A stretch of DNA of 64,000 bases from Bradyrhizobium arachidis. Its GTDB lineage: Bacteria; Pseudomonadota; Alphaproteobacteria; Rhizobiales; Xanthobacteraceae. Location of the stretch: assembly GCF_024758505.1 (NCBI RefSeq), contig NZ_CP077970.1, forward strand, positions 9,365,273 to 9,429,272, written 5' to 3'. The notes beneath the pieces are model-generated. The model saw nothing but the letters and a program-made list of their open reading frames with translations, was not told the origin of the DNA and searched no databases. Every line of letters starts with the position of its first letter. Position 1 is the first letter of the stretch. A program made the translations under genes and the position numbers. Below, one piece after another: positions 10,151-20,462 of the stretch.

Positions 10151-12199
10151 GTGAGCCAGCATCCTGCCTTGCCCTATCTGCCCAACTCGGAGAAGGGCAA
10201 GATCGTCACGCCTCACGAAGCGGTCATGCTGATCCGCGACGGCGACACCGTCGCGACCGGCGGCTTCGTCGGCATCGGCTTTGCCGAGGAAATCGCGCTG
10301 GCGCTGGAGCAGCTCTATCTCGCCAATGAGGGCGAGGCGCCCTACACGCAAGGCAAGCCGCGCAATCTGACGCTGGTCTATGCCGCCGGCCAGGGCGACG
10401 GCAAGGACCGCGGCCTCAACCATTTTGCCCATGAAGGCCTGGTCAAGCGCGTGATCGGCGGCCATTGGGGCCTTGCGCCGAAACTGCAGCAGCTCGCGAT
10501 TTCCAACCGGATCGAAGCCTATAATCTGCCGCAGGGCGTGATCACGCATCTGTTCCGCGACATCGCCGCGCATCGGCCCGGCCACATCACCCGCGTCGGC
10601 ATGGGCACCTTCGTCGACCCGCGGCACGGCGGCGGCAAGCTGAACGCGCGCACCACCGAAGATATCGTCCAGCTGATCAAGATCGGCGACGAAGAGTGCC
10701 TGCTCTACAAGACGTTTCCGATCAATGTCGGCATCATCCGCGCCACCACCGGCGATCCCGACGGCAACCTCACCATGGAGAAGGAGGCATTGACTCTGGA
10801 GGCGCTCGCGATCGCCATGGCCGCGCATAATTCCGGCGGCATCGTCATCGCCCAGGTCGAGCGGGTCGCCGAGAGCGGCAGCCTCAATCCGCGCCAGGTC
10901 AAGATCCCCGGCGTCCTCGTCGACTGCGTGGTGGTGGCAAAGCCGGAGAACCACTGGCAGACTTTTGGCACGCAATATAACGCCGCCTACTCCAGCGAGA
11001 TCCGGGTGCGCGCGGCCTCGCTCCCCGTGATGCCCATGAGCGAGCGCAAGATCATCGCGCGCCGCGCCGCATTCGAGCTGAAGGCCAACAGCGTCGTCAA
11101 TCTCGGTATCGGCATGCCGGAGGGCATTGCGTCGGTCGCCAATGAGGAGCGGATCATCGACCTGATCACGCTGACGGCCGAGCCTGGTGTGATCGGCGGC
11201 ATCCCCGCCAGCGGCATCGATTTTGGTGCCGCGATCAATACGCAGGCGGTGATCGACCAGCCCTATCAGTTCGATTTCTACGACGGCGGCGGGCTGGATG
11301 CGGCGTTCCTTGGGCTCGCGCAGGTCGATCGCACCGGCAATCTCAATGTCAGCAAGTTCGGGCCAAAGCTCGCCGGCGCCGGCGGCTTCATCAACATCAG
11401 CCAGAACGCCAAGAAGGTCGTGTTCGTCGGTACCTTTGGCGCCGGCAAGCTCCGCATCGGGCTCGATAGCGGCAAGCTCGTCATTGTCGAGGAGGCGGAG
11501 TCACGCAAATTCGTCGAGGCGGTCGAGCATGTCACCTTCAGCGGCGCGGTCGCGTCGGCGCGCGGCCAGAGCGTGCTCTATGTCACCGAGCGCTGCGTCT
11601 TCGCGCTGCGGGAGGGCGGGCTCGAGCTGGTCGAGGTCGCGCCCGGCATCGACATCGAGCACGACATCCTGCGCCTGATGGATTTCAAGCCGCTGATCCC
11701 GCGCGATCCGCTGCTGATGGATGCACGGATCTTCCGCGAAGGCCTCATGGACCTGCGCGAGAGCCTCTTGACCATCCCGCTCGACCAGCGCTTCACGCTG
11801 GACGAGCAGCAGAACCTGTTCTTCGTCAATCTCGAGCGCTATCCGCTCCGGACCAAGACGGATATCGACGCCATCGCAAGGACCGTCGAGGCGAAACTCG
11901 GCCCGCTCGGACGTCGCGTCTACGCCATCGTCAACTACGACCACTTCTCGATCCTGCCGGAACTGCTCGACGAGTACTCGGCCATGGTGCGAAGCCTGGT
12001 CGACCGCTTCTATTCCGGCGTCTCGCGCTACACGACGTCGGGTTTCCTGCGCATCAAGCTCGGCGAAGCCCTCGAAAGGCGCGGCGTTGCGCCGCATATC
12101 TTCGAGAGCGCGGAAGAGGCGCAGTCGGACTGGCGACAGATCGAGGAGATCAATGCCGCGGACGACGGCACCACGCCGCGCAGTGCGCGACAGGCCTAA
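10151..12199 (+). CDS. Fused acyl-CoA:acetate/3-ketoacid CoA-transferase
   Basis: 682 residues from a GTG start preceded by GGGAGGGAA; an in-frame ATG at 10118 lacks a comparable site but cannot be excluded. The alpha-type half ([20 protein letters not shown]) and beta-type half ([17 protein letters not shown]) lie in one chain. The likely catalytic glutamate is near residue 344 ([10 protein letters not shown]), where a glutamyl-CoA thioester forms in this family. Typical fused members such as YdiF are about 530 residues; here about 150 extra C-terminal residues follow. It probably activates the acid imported by the neighbouring symporter. The donor and acceptor acids are unknown. Confidence 0.9.
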   Translation: MSQHPALPYLPNSEKGKIVTPHEAVMLIRDGDTVATGGFVGIGFAEEIALALEQLYLANEGEAPYTQGKPRNLTLVYAAGQGDGKDRGLNHFAHEGLVKRVIGGHWGLAPKLQQLAISNRIEAYNLPQGVITHLFRDIAAHRPGHITRVGMGTFVDPRHGGGKLNARTTEDIVQLIKIGDEECLLYKTFPINVGIIRATTGDPDGNLTMEKEALTLEALAIAMAAHNSGGIVIAQVERVAESGSLNPRQVKIPGVLVDCVVVAKPENHWQTFGTQYNAAYSSEIRVRAASLPVMPMSERKIIARRAAFELKANSVVNLGIGMPEGIASVANEERIIDLITLTAEPGVIGGIPASGIDFGAAINTQAVIDQPYQFDFYDGGGLDAAFLGLAQVDRTGNLNVSKFGPKLAGAGGFINISQNAKKVVFVGTFGAGKLRIGLDSGKLVIVEEAESRKFVEAVEHVTFSGAVASARGQSVLYVTERCVFALREGGLELVEVAPGIDIEHDILRLMDFKPLIPRDPLLMDARIFREGLMDLRESLLTIPLDQRFTLDEQQNLFFVNLERYPLRTKTDIDAIARTVEAKLGPLGRRVYAIVNYDHFSILPELLDEYSAMVRSLVDRFYSGVSRYTTSGFLRIKLGEALERRGVAPHIFESAEEAQSDWRQIEEINAADDGTTPRSARQA

Positions 12200-12334
12200 A
12201 AATGATGCAGATATGACAGCGGCAAGAACGGCAGCAGGATCAGGCGGCAAGATCAGACGGAAGGTGCAATTGCAATGTTCGCAGCGTTGTGCAAATCGCT
12301 CTTACCCAACGAATTTGAATCAGGAGGAATCATC

Positions 12335-13519
12335 GTGCGTCGATCACTCGTCATAACAACAGCCATCATTGGCTTCGCCGCTGCGACCTCCGCGCAAGCC
12401 GACGATCTCAAGATCGGATTGATCTACGGCAAGACCGGTCCGCTGGAAGCCTATGCCAAGCAGACCGAGACCGGGCTGCAGATGGGTCTTGAATATGCCA
12501 CCAAGGGCACCATGACGCTGGACGGTCGCAAGATCGTCATCGTCACCAAGGACGACCAGGGCAAGCCGGACCTTGCGAAAGCCGCGCTCGCCGAAGCCTA
12601 TCAGGACGACAAGGTCGACATCGCGATCGGCACGACCTCGTCGGCCGCGGCGCTCGCGATCCTTCCCGTCGCCGAGGAGAACAAGAAGATCCTGATCGTC
12701 GAGCCCGCCGTCGCAGATCAGATTACCGGCGAGAAATGGAATCGCTACATCTTCCGCACCGGACGCAACTCCTCGCAGGACGCGATCTCGAACGCGGTCG
12801 CGATCGGCAAGCAGGGCGTCACCGTCGCGACGCTGGCGCAGGACTACGCCTTCGGCCGCGACGGCGTCGCCGCCTTCAAGGAGGCGCTCGCCAAGACCGG
12901 CGCGACGCTCGCCGCGGAAGAATATGTGCCGACCAACACCACCGACTTCACCGCGGTGGGCCAGCGCCTGTTCGACGCACTGAAGGACAAGCCGGGTCGC
13001 AAGATCATCTGGATCATCTGGGCCGGCGCCGGCAATCCGCCCGCAAAGCTCCAGGACATGGATCCGAAGCGCTACGGCATCGAGCTCTCGACCGGCGGCA
13101 ATATCCTGCCCGCGCTCGCAGGTTACAAGATCATGCCGGGCATGGAAGGAGCGACCTATTACTACTATGACATCCCGAAGAACCCGGTGAACGACTGGCT
13201 GGTCGCCGAGCACCAGAAGCGCTTCAACGCGCCGCCGGACTTCTTCACCGCGGGCGGCTTTGCGGCCGCGATGTCAGTCGTCACCGCCGTCACCAAGGCG
13301 AAGTCGACCGACACCGAAAAACTGATCGCGGCGATGGAAGGCATGGAGTTCGACACGCCCAAGGGCAAGATGATGTTCCGTAAAGAGGACCATCAGGCGC
13401 TCCAGAGCATGTATCACTTCAAGGTCAAGGTCGAGCCGAACGTCGCCTGGGCCGTGCTCGAGCCGGTGCGCGAGCTCAAGATCGAGGACATGAACGTTCC
13501 GATCCGCAACAAGCGCTAA
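12335..13519 (+). CDS. Branched-chain-amino-acid-type ABC transporter, periplasmic binding protein (LivJ-like)
   Basis: 394 residues from a GTG start with a strong AGGAGGAAT ribosome site 5 bases before it. A signal peptide (RRSLVITTAIIGFAAATSAQA, cut before DD) is followed by the family opening DLKIGLIYGKTGPLEAY. The protein is a type I periplasmic binding fold (Peripla_BP_6). In rhizobia this family binds amino acids, amides, ureas and aromatic acids. The position beside a CoA-transferase and symporter favours an organic acid ligand. It is the first gene of a five-gene transporter set and is separated from the ATPase genes by a large palindrome. Confidence 0.93.
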   Translation: MRRSLVITTAIIGFAAATSAQADDLKIGLIYGKTGPLEAYAKQTETGLQMGLEYATKGTMTLDGRKIVIVTKDDQGKPDLAKAALAEAYQDDKVDIAIGTTSSAAALAILPVAEENKKILIVEPAVADQITGEKWNRYIFRTGRNSSQDAISNAVAIGKQGVTVATLAQDYAFGRDGVAAFKEALAKTGATLAAEEYVPTNTTDFTAVGQRLFDALKDKPGRKIIWIIWAGAGNPPAKLQDMDPKRYGIELSTGGNILPALAGYKIMPGMEGATYYYYDIPKNPVNDWLVAEHQKRFNAPPDFFTAGGFAAAMSVVTAVTKAKSTDTEKLIAAMEGMEFDTPKGKMMFRKEDHQALQSMYHFKVKVEPNVAWAVLEPVRELKIEDMNVPIRNKR

Positions 13520-13530
13520 AACTCTCTCCT

Positions 13531-13556
13531 CCTCTCCCCGCGCGCGCGGGGAGAGG
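13531..13556. terminator. Perfect 26-bp palindrome after the binding-protein gene
   Basis: The arm CCTCTCCCCGCGC and its exact complement form a perfect palindrome 12 bases after the binding-protein stop and 33 bases before the first ATPase gene. Hairpins at this place in ABC operons commonly protect the upstream message, so binding protein is made in excess of the membrane parts. No T-tract follows. Confidence 0.6.
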
Positions 13557-13589
13557 ATCTTCCTCGCAAATGATCCCAGAGTTTTGCTG

Positions 13590-14354
13590 ATGGCCCTGAC
13601 GCTAGAGACGCGCGACCTGACCATTCGCTTTGGCGGCCATGTGGCGGTCAATAGCGTCAGTTGCAGCTTCCGCCCCGGCGAGCTGACCGCCATCGTCGGG
13701 CCGAACGGCGCCGGCAAGACCACCTATTTCAATTTGATCTCGGGCCAGTTGCGCGCGTCCAGCGGCAGCATCCTGTTCGACGGCACCGACATCACCCAGC
13801 ATTCCGCACCGATGCGCACCCGCGCCGGCCTCGGCCGCGCGTTCCAGCTCACCAACCTGTTTCCGAACCTGACGGTGGAAGAGAACGTCCGCCTCGCGGT
13901 GCAGGCGGCAAGCGGCACGCATTACGACATGCTGCGGCCCTGGATGGTGCGACGTGACCTGATCGCGCGCGCAGACGCGATCCTCGACCAGGTCGCGCTG
14001 GGCAGCCGGCGCGGCGTCGCCGCAACCGCGCTCTCGCATGGCGACCAGCGCAAGCTCGAAGTCGCCTTGATGATAGCGCTCGAGCCAAAGGTCTTCATGT
14101 TCGACGAGCCGACCGCCGGCATGAGCATCGACGAGGTTCCGGTCGTCCTGAACCTGATCGCCCAGCTCAAGCAGGACAAGAGCAAGATCATCCTCCTGGT
14201 CGAGCACAAGATGGACGTGGTGCGCTCGCTCGCCGACCGCATCATCGTGCTGCATAACGGGCAACTCGTGGCAGATGGTCCGCCCGCCGAGGTGATCGCC
14301 TCGCCGATCGTGCAGGAAGCCTATCTCGGCGTTGCGCCGAAGAGCGCGGCCTGA
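13590..14354 (+). CDS. ABC transporter ATP-binding protein (LivG-like)
   Basis: 254 residues. Walker A GPNGAGKTT is near residue 37 and Walker B FMFDEPTAGMS near 170. The signature region reads ALSHGDQRKLEVALMIA, with SHGDQ replacing the usual LSGGQ, the form typical of LivG-type ATPases. The start is ATG 13590; upstream TTG/CTG codons in frame are less likely. It pairs with the LivF-like ATPase 10 bases downstream to power the permease heterodimer. Confidence 0.93.
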   Translation: MALTLETRDLTIRFGGHVAVNSVSCSFRPGELTAIVGPNGAGKTTYFNLISGQLRASSGSILFDGTDITQHSAPMRTRAGLGRAFQLTNLFPNLTVEENVRLAVQAASGTHYDMLRPWMVRRDLIARADAILDQVALGSRRGVAATALSHGDQRKLEVALMIALEPKVFMFDEPTAGMSIDEVPVVLNLIAQLKQDKSKIILLVEHKMDVVRSLADRIIVLHNGQLVADGPPAEVIASPIVQEAYLGVAPKSAA

Positions 14355-14364
14355 GGACCACGGC

Positions 14365-15087
14365 ATGAGCGAGCTTCTCAAACTCTCCGGCGTCCACACC
14401 CATATCGGGCGCTATCACATTCTCCAGGGCATCGATCTCGTCGTCACGCGGGGCCAGACGACCATGCTGCTCGGCCGTAACGGTGCCGGCAAGACCACGA
14501 CGCTGCGCACCATCATGGGCCTGTGGCAGGCCTCTTCCGGCGAGATCACGCTCGCCGGCGAGCGCATCGAGAGCCGTGCCACGCCCGACATCGCGCGGCT
14601 CGGCGTCGGCTACGTGCCGGAGAGCATGGCCGTGTTCTCCGATCTTACCGTGAAGGAAAACCTGGTGCTGGCGGCGCGCGACGGGCCGCTCGACGACACC
14701 CAGCTCGACTGGATCTTTGGCTTCTTCCCGGCGCTGCGCCGCTTCTGGCTGTCGCGGGCCGGCAGCCTCTCGGGCGGGCAGAAACAAATGTTGTCCATCG
14801 CCCGCGCCATCGTCGAGCCGCGCAAGCTCTTGCTGATCGACGAGCCGACCAAGGGGCTGGCGCCCGCGATCGTGATGGCGCTGATCGAGTGCCTGAAGGA
14901 GATCAAGCGCAAGGGTGCGACGATCCTTCTGGTCGAGCAAAACTTCTTCGCCGCCCGCGAGCTCGGCGATCATGTGCTGGTCATGGACAACGGCACCATC
15001 GTCCATCGCGGCGAAATGGCGGCCTTGGCCGCCGACGTGCCGCTGCAGGAGCGGTTGTTGGGCCTGAGCCTGGAGACGCATCAGTGA
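14365..15087 (+). CDS. ABC transporter ATP-binding protein (LivF-like)
   Basis: 240 residues. Walker A is LGRNGAGKTTT, the signature is SLSGGQKQMLSIARAI and Walker B is LLLIDEPTKGLAP. ATG 14365 has a GAGGA site 6 bases before it and starts 10 bases after the LivG-like stop; an in-frame TTG at 14332 would overlap that gene. The 3' end overlaps the next gene by 4 bases (GTGA), so the two are translationally coupled. It is the second ATPase of the transporter. Confidence 0.93.
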   Translation: MSELLKLSGVHTHIGRYHILQGIDLVVTRGQTTMLLGRNGAGKTTTLRTIMGLWQASSGEITLAGERIESRATPDIARLGVGYVPESMAVFSDLTVKENLVLAARDGPLDDTQLDWIFGFFPALRRFWLSRAGSLSGGQKQMLSIARAIVEPRKLLLIDEPTKGLAPAIVMALIECLKEIKRKGATILLVEQNFFAARELGDHVLVMDNGTIVHRGEMAALAADVPLQERLLGLSLETHQ

Positions 15088-16094
15088 CTGAGCTAGCTGC
15101 CAACGATCCGCTGCCAAAGCCGAAGCGCGACCTCGCGCCGATCCTGATCCCGATCGCACTGGCGCTGGCGATGATCCCGCTGATCGGCTCGACCAGCTCC
15201 TGGGTGACCCTCACGGTCGCAAGCCTTGCGATGGGCATGATGATCTTCATCATGGCCTCGGGGCTGACGCTGGTGTTCGGCCTGATGGACGTGCTCAATT
15301 TCGGCCACGGCGCCTTCATCGCGGTCGGCGCCTATATCGGGACGCTGATCCTGCTGCCCTTCGCCGCCGCGATGCAGACGGACTCGCTTCTGATCAACCT
15401 CGCGGCACTGGCGCCGGCGGTGCTGCTGTCGATGGCGGTCTCCGGCGCACTCGGCCTCGTCGTCGAACGCGTGCTGATCCTGCCGGTCTACGGCCAGCAT
15501 CTGAAACAGATCCTGATGACCACCGGCGGCCTGATCGTCGCGGAACAGACACTTTACGCGATCTGGGGGCCGGCGATCATTCCGCTGCCCTTGCCCGCCT
15601 CGCTGCGCGGCTCGGTCATCCTCGGCGACGTCGCGATCGCAAAGTACCGCCTGCTGGCGATGCTGGTCGGCCTCATCGTCTTCGTCGCGATTCAGCTCGT
15701 GCTCAATCGCACCAAGCTCGGCCTGTTGATCCGCGCCGGCGTCGAGAATCGCGAGATGGTGGAAGCGCTCGGCTATCGCATCCGCCGCCTGTTCCTCGGC
15801 GTGTTCATGACGGGATCGGCGCTGGCCGGGCTCGGCGGGGTGATGTGGGCGCTCTATCGCGAGCAGGTCCACGCCTCCATGAGCGACGACCTCACCGTGC
15901 TGATCTTCATCGTCGTCATCATCGGCGGTCTGGGGTCGATCGGCGGCTGCTTCATCGGCGCGATCCTGGTCGCCATGGTCGCCAATTACGGCGGCTTCCT
16001 GCTGCCCAAACTCGCCCTCGTGTCCAACATCCTGCTGATGGTCGCCATTCCGATGTGGCGGCCGCGCGGCCTCTATGCGGTGACCAGCCGATGA
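15084..16094 (+). CDS. ABC transporter permease (LivH-like)
   Basis: 336 residues from a GTG that overlaps the LivF-like stop. There are about eight hydrophobic helices. The motif LVFGLMDVLNFGHGAFIAVGAYIG and the EAA-like loop (RAGVENREMVEALGY) are characteristic of LivH permeases. Much longer in-frame starts reach back to 14523 but lie inside the ATPase gene and are rejected. It forms the membrane channel with the LivM-like protein. Confidence 0.92.
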   Translation: MTELAANDPLPKPKRDLAPILIPIALALAMIPLIGSTSSWVTLTVASLAMGMMIFIMASGLTLVFGLMDVLNFGHGAFIAVGAYIGTLILLPFAAAMQTDSLLINLAALAPAVLLSMAVSGALGLVVERVLILPVYGQHLKQILMTTGGLIVAEQTLYAIWGPAIIPLPLPASLRGSVILGDVAIAKYRLLAMLVGLIVFVAIQLVLNRTKLGLLIRAGVENREMVEALGYRIRRLFLGVFMTGSALAGLGGVMWALYREQVHASMSDDLTVLIFIVVIIGGLGSIGGCFIGAILVAMVANYGGFLLPKLALVSNILLMVAIPMWRPRGLYAVTSR

Positions 16095-17176
16095 TGCTCC
16101 TTTCCGGCGATCCGCCGCGCAGCCGCGTCCTGACAATCGTCCTCCTCGTCATCATCCTGGCGCTGGCGGCAACGCCCTTCATTTTTCCCGGCGCGAAGGC
16201 GATGAACGTCGCGGCAAAAATCTGCATCTTTGCTGCGCTGGTCGCCTCCTACGACCTCCTGCTCGGCTACACCGGTACGGTGTCGTTCGCCCACACCATG
16301 TTCTACGGCATCGGCAGCTACGCGATCGCGATCGCCCTTTACGCGATGGGACCGAACTGGGGCGCGGTCGCAACCGGCATCGTCATCGGCCTGCCGTTGG
16401 CGGCACTACTCGCGCTCGCCATCGGGCTGTTCTCGCTACGCGTCGCGGCGATCTTCTTCGCCATGATCACGCTCGCGGTCGCATCCGCATTCCAGGTGCT
16501 GGCTTCGCAAATGTCGTGGCTGACCGGCGGTGAGGATGGCCGCAGCTTTCAACTGCCCGATCTGCTGCGCCCCGGCACCGTGCTGATCCCGAAGAGCCTG
16601 ATGGGATTCGAGTTCAACGGTCGTACGCTGACCTTCTATCTCGTGTTCGTGGCCTCAAGCCTGATGATCCTCGGCCTGTTGCGCGTGGTGAACTCGCCGT
16701 TCGGGCGCGTGCTCCAGGCTATCCGAGAAAACCGCTTCCGCGCCGAGGCGCTCGGCTTCCGCACCGTGTTTCACCTCACCTACGCCAATTGCCTCGCGGC
16801 GCTGGTGGCCGCCTCCGCCGGCATCCTCAACGCGCTGTGGCTGCGCTACGCCGGGCCCGACACCTCGCTCAGCTTCTCCATCATGCTCGACATTCTCCTG
16901 ATGGTTGTCATCGGCGGCATGGGCACGATCTATGGCGCCATCATCGGTGCTGCGATCTTCATACTTGCGCAAAACTATCTGCAATCGCTGATGGGCGTCG
17001 CTTCCAAGGCCGCCACTGAGGCCGGCCTGCCGCTGCTGCCGGGCCTGCTACACCCGGACCGCTGGCTGCTGTGGCTCGGACTGCTGTTCATCGCCAGCGT
17101 CTATTTCTTCCCGACCGGAGTCGTCGGACGGCTGCGCAATGTCGGCGCCGGCAAGCCATCCGGCTCCGCGCATTAA
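16091..17176 (+). CDS. ABC transporter permease (LivM-like)
   Basis: 361 residues starting at an ATG that overlaps the previous stop (ATGA). About ten hydrophobic helices are seen, and the LivM motif LLGYTGTVSFAHTMFYGIGSYA carries the family's YxG-x-SFGH-like pattern. The EAA-like loop is AIRENRFRAEALGF. It completes the transporter set livJ-livG-livF-livH-livM (order as here). A hairpin at 17204-17230 follows the stop. Confidence 0.92.
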   Translation: MMLLSGDPPRSRVLTIVLLVIILALAATPFIFPGAKAMNVAAKICIFAALVASYDLLLGYTGTVSFAHTMFYGIGSYAIAIALYAMGPNWGAVATGIVIGLPLAALLALAIGLFSLRVAAIFFAMITLAVASAFQVLASQMSWLTGGEDGRSFQLPDLLRPGTVLIPKSLMGFEFNGRTLTFYLVFVASSLMILGLLRVVNSPFGRVLQAIRENRFRAEALGFRTVFHLTYANCLAALVAASAGILNALWLRYAGPDTSLSFSIMLDILLMVVIGGMGTIYGAIIGAAIFILAQNYLQSLMGVASKAATEAGLPLLPGLLHPDRWLLWLGLLFIASVYFFPTGVVGRLRNVGAGKPSGSAH

Positions 17177-17203
17177 GGGCGCGTTAACCCTGTGGGCGCG
17201 CTG

Positions 17204-17230
17204 TGCATCGCACAACCTGTGAGCGATGCA
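17204..17230. terminator. Hairpin after the ABC transporter operon
   Basis: TGCATCGC / GCGATGCA with an 11-nt loop, 27 bases after the LivM-like stop. There is no T-run, so its role as a terminator is uncertain. Confidence 0.4.
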
Positions 17231-17352
17231 GCAATAGTTCCGCGACCTCGGACGCCGCGTGTCCCCGCGCGCAAGGATTAAGTCCCAAGTAACCGGCTTT
17301 CCTAAGGTTTAGGCCATTTGTGCGGTGTATGCATGGTCCCCTGGGAGGGGAA

Positions 17353-20300
17353 ATGCGCGGGGCAATCTTCACGATCACAGGCCGACTGTCCTCGGTCGCA
17401 CGCGACGGCTGGGAAGCCGTGATGCGGGCCGGACCGGTGCTGTGGCTGACGCTCAGCGGCGCATTGCTGGTCGCCGGCATTTTCGTGGTCACCACAATGG
17501 CCGTCGGCGACTTCCGCGAGCGTACGCTGGCCAACCGCGAGCGCGAGCTTGAAAACACGGTCCTGCTCCTCACCCGCCATTTCGACCAGCAGTTCGAGGA
17601 CTCCGACGTCGTCGCCGCCGACCTGATCGGGATGATGAACCTGCCGGAGATCACCTCGCCCGACATGTTCCGCGAGCGCATGTCGGGGCCCGAGGTGAAC
17701 CGGATGCTGCGCAGCAAGATGAGCGCGGTCACCTATCTCGGCGACATCGCGATCTACGATGCGGAAGGCGACCTGATCAGCTGGTCGCGACTCGAGCCGC
17801 TGCCCAAGATCAACGTCTCGTCGCGCGGCTATTACCAGACCTTCAAGACGAATCCGCAATCCGAGCCGGTGCTGCTGGAATCCGTACGCAGCTTCATCAT
17901 CGGCAAATGGACCACCGTGGTCGCACGCCGCCTGAGTGGACCGAACGGCGAGTTCCTCGGCATCATGGTGCGCCGGATCGATCCTGACAGCTACCAGCGG
18001 TACTTCGCCTCGGTTGCGCTCGCGGAAGGCGCGGCCATTTCGCTGTTCGATCGCGAAGGCAAGATGCTGGCCCGCTACCCGCATGTCGAGGAGCTCATCG
18101 GCAAGAGCTTCAAGGATGCACCCTTGATGCGGAAGGTGCTTGCCGAAGGCGGCCAGCATACGCTTCGCGTCAAAAGCCCGATCGACGGCGAAGAACGACT
18201 CGGGTCGGCAGCATCGCTGACGCATTTCCCGCTGGTGATCGTCGCAACCAACACCATGTCGGCGGCGCTTGCGGACTGGCGCGACCAGACCGGCTTCATG
18301 ATCACGGCCGCCACGCTCGCGGCCTCGGTGATCGCGTTCATCCTCTATCTGATCATTCGCCAGATCAGGCGACAGAACCTCGAGGCTCAGCAGCGGCTCG
18401 AGGCGGAGCGGCAGCGGCTCGACATGGCCTTGAACAACATGTCGCAAGGCCTGATCCTCTACGACGCCACGGGACACGTCGTCACCTGCAACCGGCGGTA
18501 TGCCGACATGTTCGGCCTGTCCCACGACGTCATCAAGCCCGGTTGTCACATCAATGAGGCGATGCGTCATCGCAAGGAGCGCGGGACGTTCGACGGCAAC
18601 GTCGAGGAGTTTTGCGCCGGCGTCATGAAGATCGTCGCCGAGGGCAAGGTCTCCACAAGAATCCATGAGCTCTCGAACGGCCGTGCCTTCCAGGTTATCA
18701 ACACCCCGCTTGCGCAGGGCGGTTGGATCGCCACGATCGAGGAGATCACCGAGCGCCGCAATCTGGAGCAGGAGCGCGACCGCAACCACACCTTCCTCCG
18801 CGAGATCATCGACCACATCCCATCGCAGATCACCGTGAAGGACGCCCGCACGCGGCAGTACCTCCTGATCAATGGGGTCGCCGAGCAGCAGTTCGGCCAG
18901 TCCCGCGAAGCGGTGGTCGGCAGGACCGCGTTCGACATCTTCCCGCAGGCCTCTGCCAGGATCGTCACGGCCGATGACGACAAGGCGCTGCAATCGGTTG
19001 ACGGCCTGTTCAAGCACGAACACCCCTGGCAGACCCAGGCTCTCGGGCTGCGCTACATCACCTCGCGCCGCATCGGCATTCGCGACCAGGCCGGCGAGGC
19101 CCGCTACCTGATCCACGTCGTCGAGGACGTCACCGAGCGGCGCCGCGCCAACGAGAAGATTGCGCATATGGCGCATTACGACGCGCTCACCGACCTGCCC
19201 AACCGTTCCCTGTTCCGCGAACAGATCGAGCGCGAGCTCGAGAAGGTGGCGCAAGGCGGGCAGTTCGCGCTGCTCTATATCGACGTCGACGAATTCAAGG
19301 GCATCAACGATTCGCTCGGCCACCATGTCGGCGACGAGCTTTTGAAGGCGGTCGCAGGCCGTATTCGAAGTTGCCTCAAGCCGGGCGACCTGATCGCACG
19401 GCTCGGCGGCGACGAATTTGCGGTGATCCAGACCGGAATCGAATCGTCCGCCGACACGATCGCCTTCGTGACGCGGATCCACGAAGCGATCCGCCGGCCC
19501 TATCACTGCCTCGGCCACCAGCTCTCGACCGACGCCAGCATCGGCATCGCGCTGGCGCCGCAGGACGGCACCGACCTCGATCAGCTCATCAAGAACGCCG
19601 ACCTCGCGATGTACGGCGCCAAGGCCGAAGGACGCCGGACCTACCGCTTCTTCGTGCCTGCGATGGACGCAAGCGCCAAGGCCCGCCTCGCGATGGAGCA
19701 GGATCTGCGCCAGGCCATGATCGACGGCGGCTTCGAGCTGCACTACCAGCCGCTGGTCAATCTGCGCAGCAACGAAGTCGCCGGCTGCGAAGCGCTGCTC
19801 CGCTGGCGGCATCCGGAGCGCGGCATGGTCTCGCCGGCCGAGTTCATTCCGGTCGCGGAAGATACCGGCCTCATCACCGAGCTCGGCGACTGGGTGCTGC
19901 GCACGGCCTGCATGGAAGCCGCGAGCTGGCCGGCCAACATCCGCATCGCGGTCAACGTGTCGCCGGTGCAGCTCAAATGCGACACGCTGGCACTGAAGAT
20001 CGCCGGCGCGCTCGCCGCCTCCGGCCTCGACCCGCGCCGGCTGGAGCTCGAGATCACCGAGGCCGTGCTGATCCGCGACGACGAAGCCGCATTGTCGATC
20101 CTGCACCAGTTGCGCGCGATCGGCGTGCGCATTGCGCTCGACGATTTCGGCACCGGCTATTCGTCGCTGAGCTATCTGAAGCGTTTCCCGTTCGACAAGA
20201 TCAAGATCGACCGCTGCTTCGTCGCCGATATCGCGGAAGAAGGTGGCGCACCTGTCATCGTGCAGGCGGTGGTCAACATCGCCGCCGCGAGCCACATGAC

Positions 20301-20460
20301 GACGGTTGCCGAAGGCGTCGAGACCGAGGCGCAGCGCGAGATGTTGCGTAACCTCGGCTGCACGGAGATGCAGGGCTATCTGTTTAGCGCGCCGAAGGCG
20401 GCGGCCGACGTCCGAAAGCTGTTCGGCGGAGGCGCCGCACAAGTCGCGGCAGTGGCTTGA
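17353..20460 (+). CDS. Membrane sensor with PAS, GGDEF and EAL domains
   Basis: 1035 residues from ATG 17353, which has GGAGGGG just upstream; in-frame ATGs at 17320 and 17329 are alternatives. Two membrane helices (about 21-44 and 307-332) enclose a periplasmic Cache-like sensor of about 260 residues. Two PAS-type regions follow (about 350-460 and 470-590), then a canonical GGDEF ([10 protein letters not shown], ~684) and EAL ([13 protein letters not shown], ~811) with [26 protein letters not shown]. Both catalytic domains look intact. An extracellular signal is probably converted into c-di-GMP synthesis or breakdown. The next gene begins 2 bases after its stop, so the two form an operon. 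Confidence 0.94.
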   Translation: MRGAIFTITGRLSSVARDGWEAVMRAGPVLWLTLSGALLVAGIFVVTTMAVGDFRERTLANRERELENTVLLLTRHFDQQFEDSDVVAADLIGMMNLPEITSPDMFRERMSGPEVNRMLRSKMSAVTYLGDIAIYDAEGDLISWSRLEPLPKINVSSRGYYQTFKTNPQSEPVLLESVRSFIIGKWTTVVARRLSGPNGEFLGIMVRRIDPDSYQRYFASVALAEGAAISLFDREGKMLARYPHVEELIGKSFKDAPLMRKVLAEGGQHTLRVKSPIDGEERLGSAASLTHFPLVIVATNTMSAALADWRDQTGFMITAATLAASVIAFILYLIIRQIRRQNLEAQQRLEAERQRLDMALNNMSQGLILYDATGHVVTCNRRYADMFGLSHDVIKPGCHINEAMRHRKERGTFDGNVEEFCAGVMKIVAEGKVSTRIHELSNGRAFQVINTPLAQGGWIATIEEITERRNLEQERDRNHTFLREIIDHIPSQITVKDARTRQYLLINGVAEQQFGQSREAVVGRTAFDIFPQASARIVTADDDKALQSVDGLFKHEHPWQTQALGLRYITSRRIGIRDQAGEARYLIHVVEDVTERRRANEKIAHMAHYDALTDLPNRSLFREQIERELEKVAQGGQFALLYIDVDEFKGINDSLGHHVGDELLKAVAGRIRSCLKPGDLIARLGGDEFAVIQTGIESSADTIAFVTRIHEAIRRPYHCLGHQLSTDASIGIALAPQDGTDLDQLIKNADLAMYGAKAEGRRTYRFFVPAMDASAKARLAMEQDLRQAMIDGGFELHYQPLVNLRSNEVAGCEALLRWRHPERGMVSPAEFIPVAEDTGLITELGDWVLRTACMEAASWPANIRIAVNVSPVQLKCDTLALKIAGALAASGLDPRRLELEITEAVLIRDDEAALSILHQLRAIGVRIALDDFGTGYSSLSYLKRFPFDKIKIDRCFVADIAEEGGAPVIVQAVVNIAAASHMTTVAEGVETEAQREMLRNLGCTEMQGYLFSAPKAAADVRKLFGGGAAQVAAVA

Positions 20461-20462
20461 CG

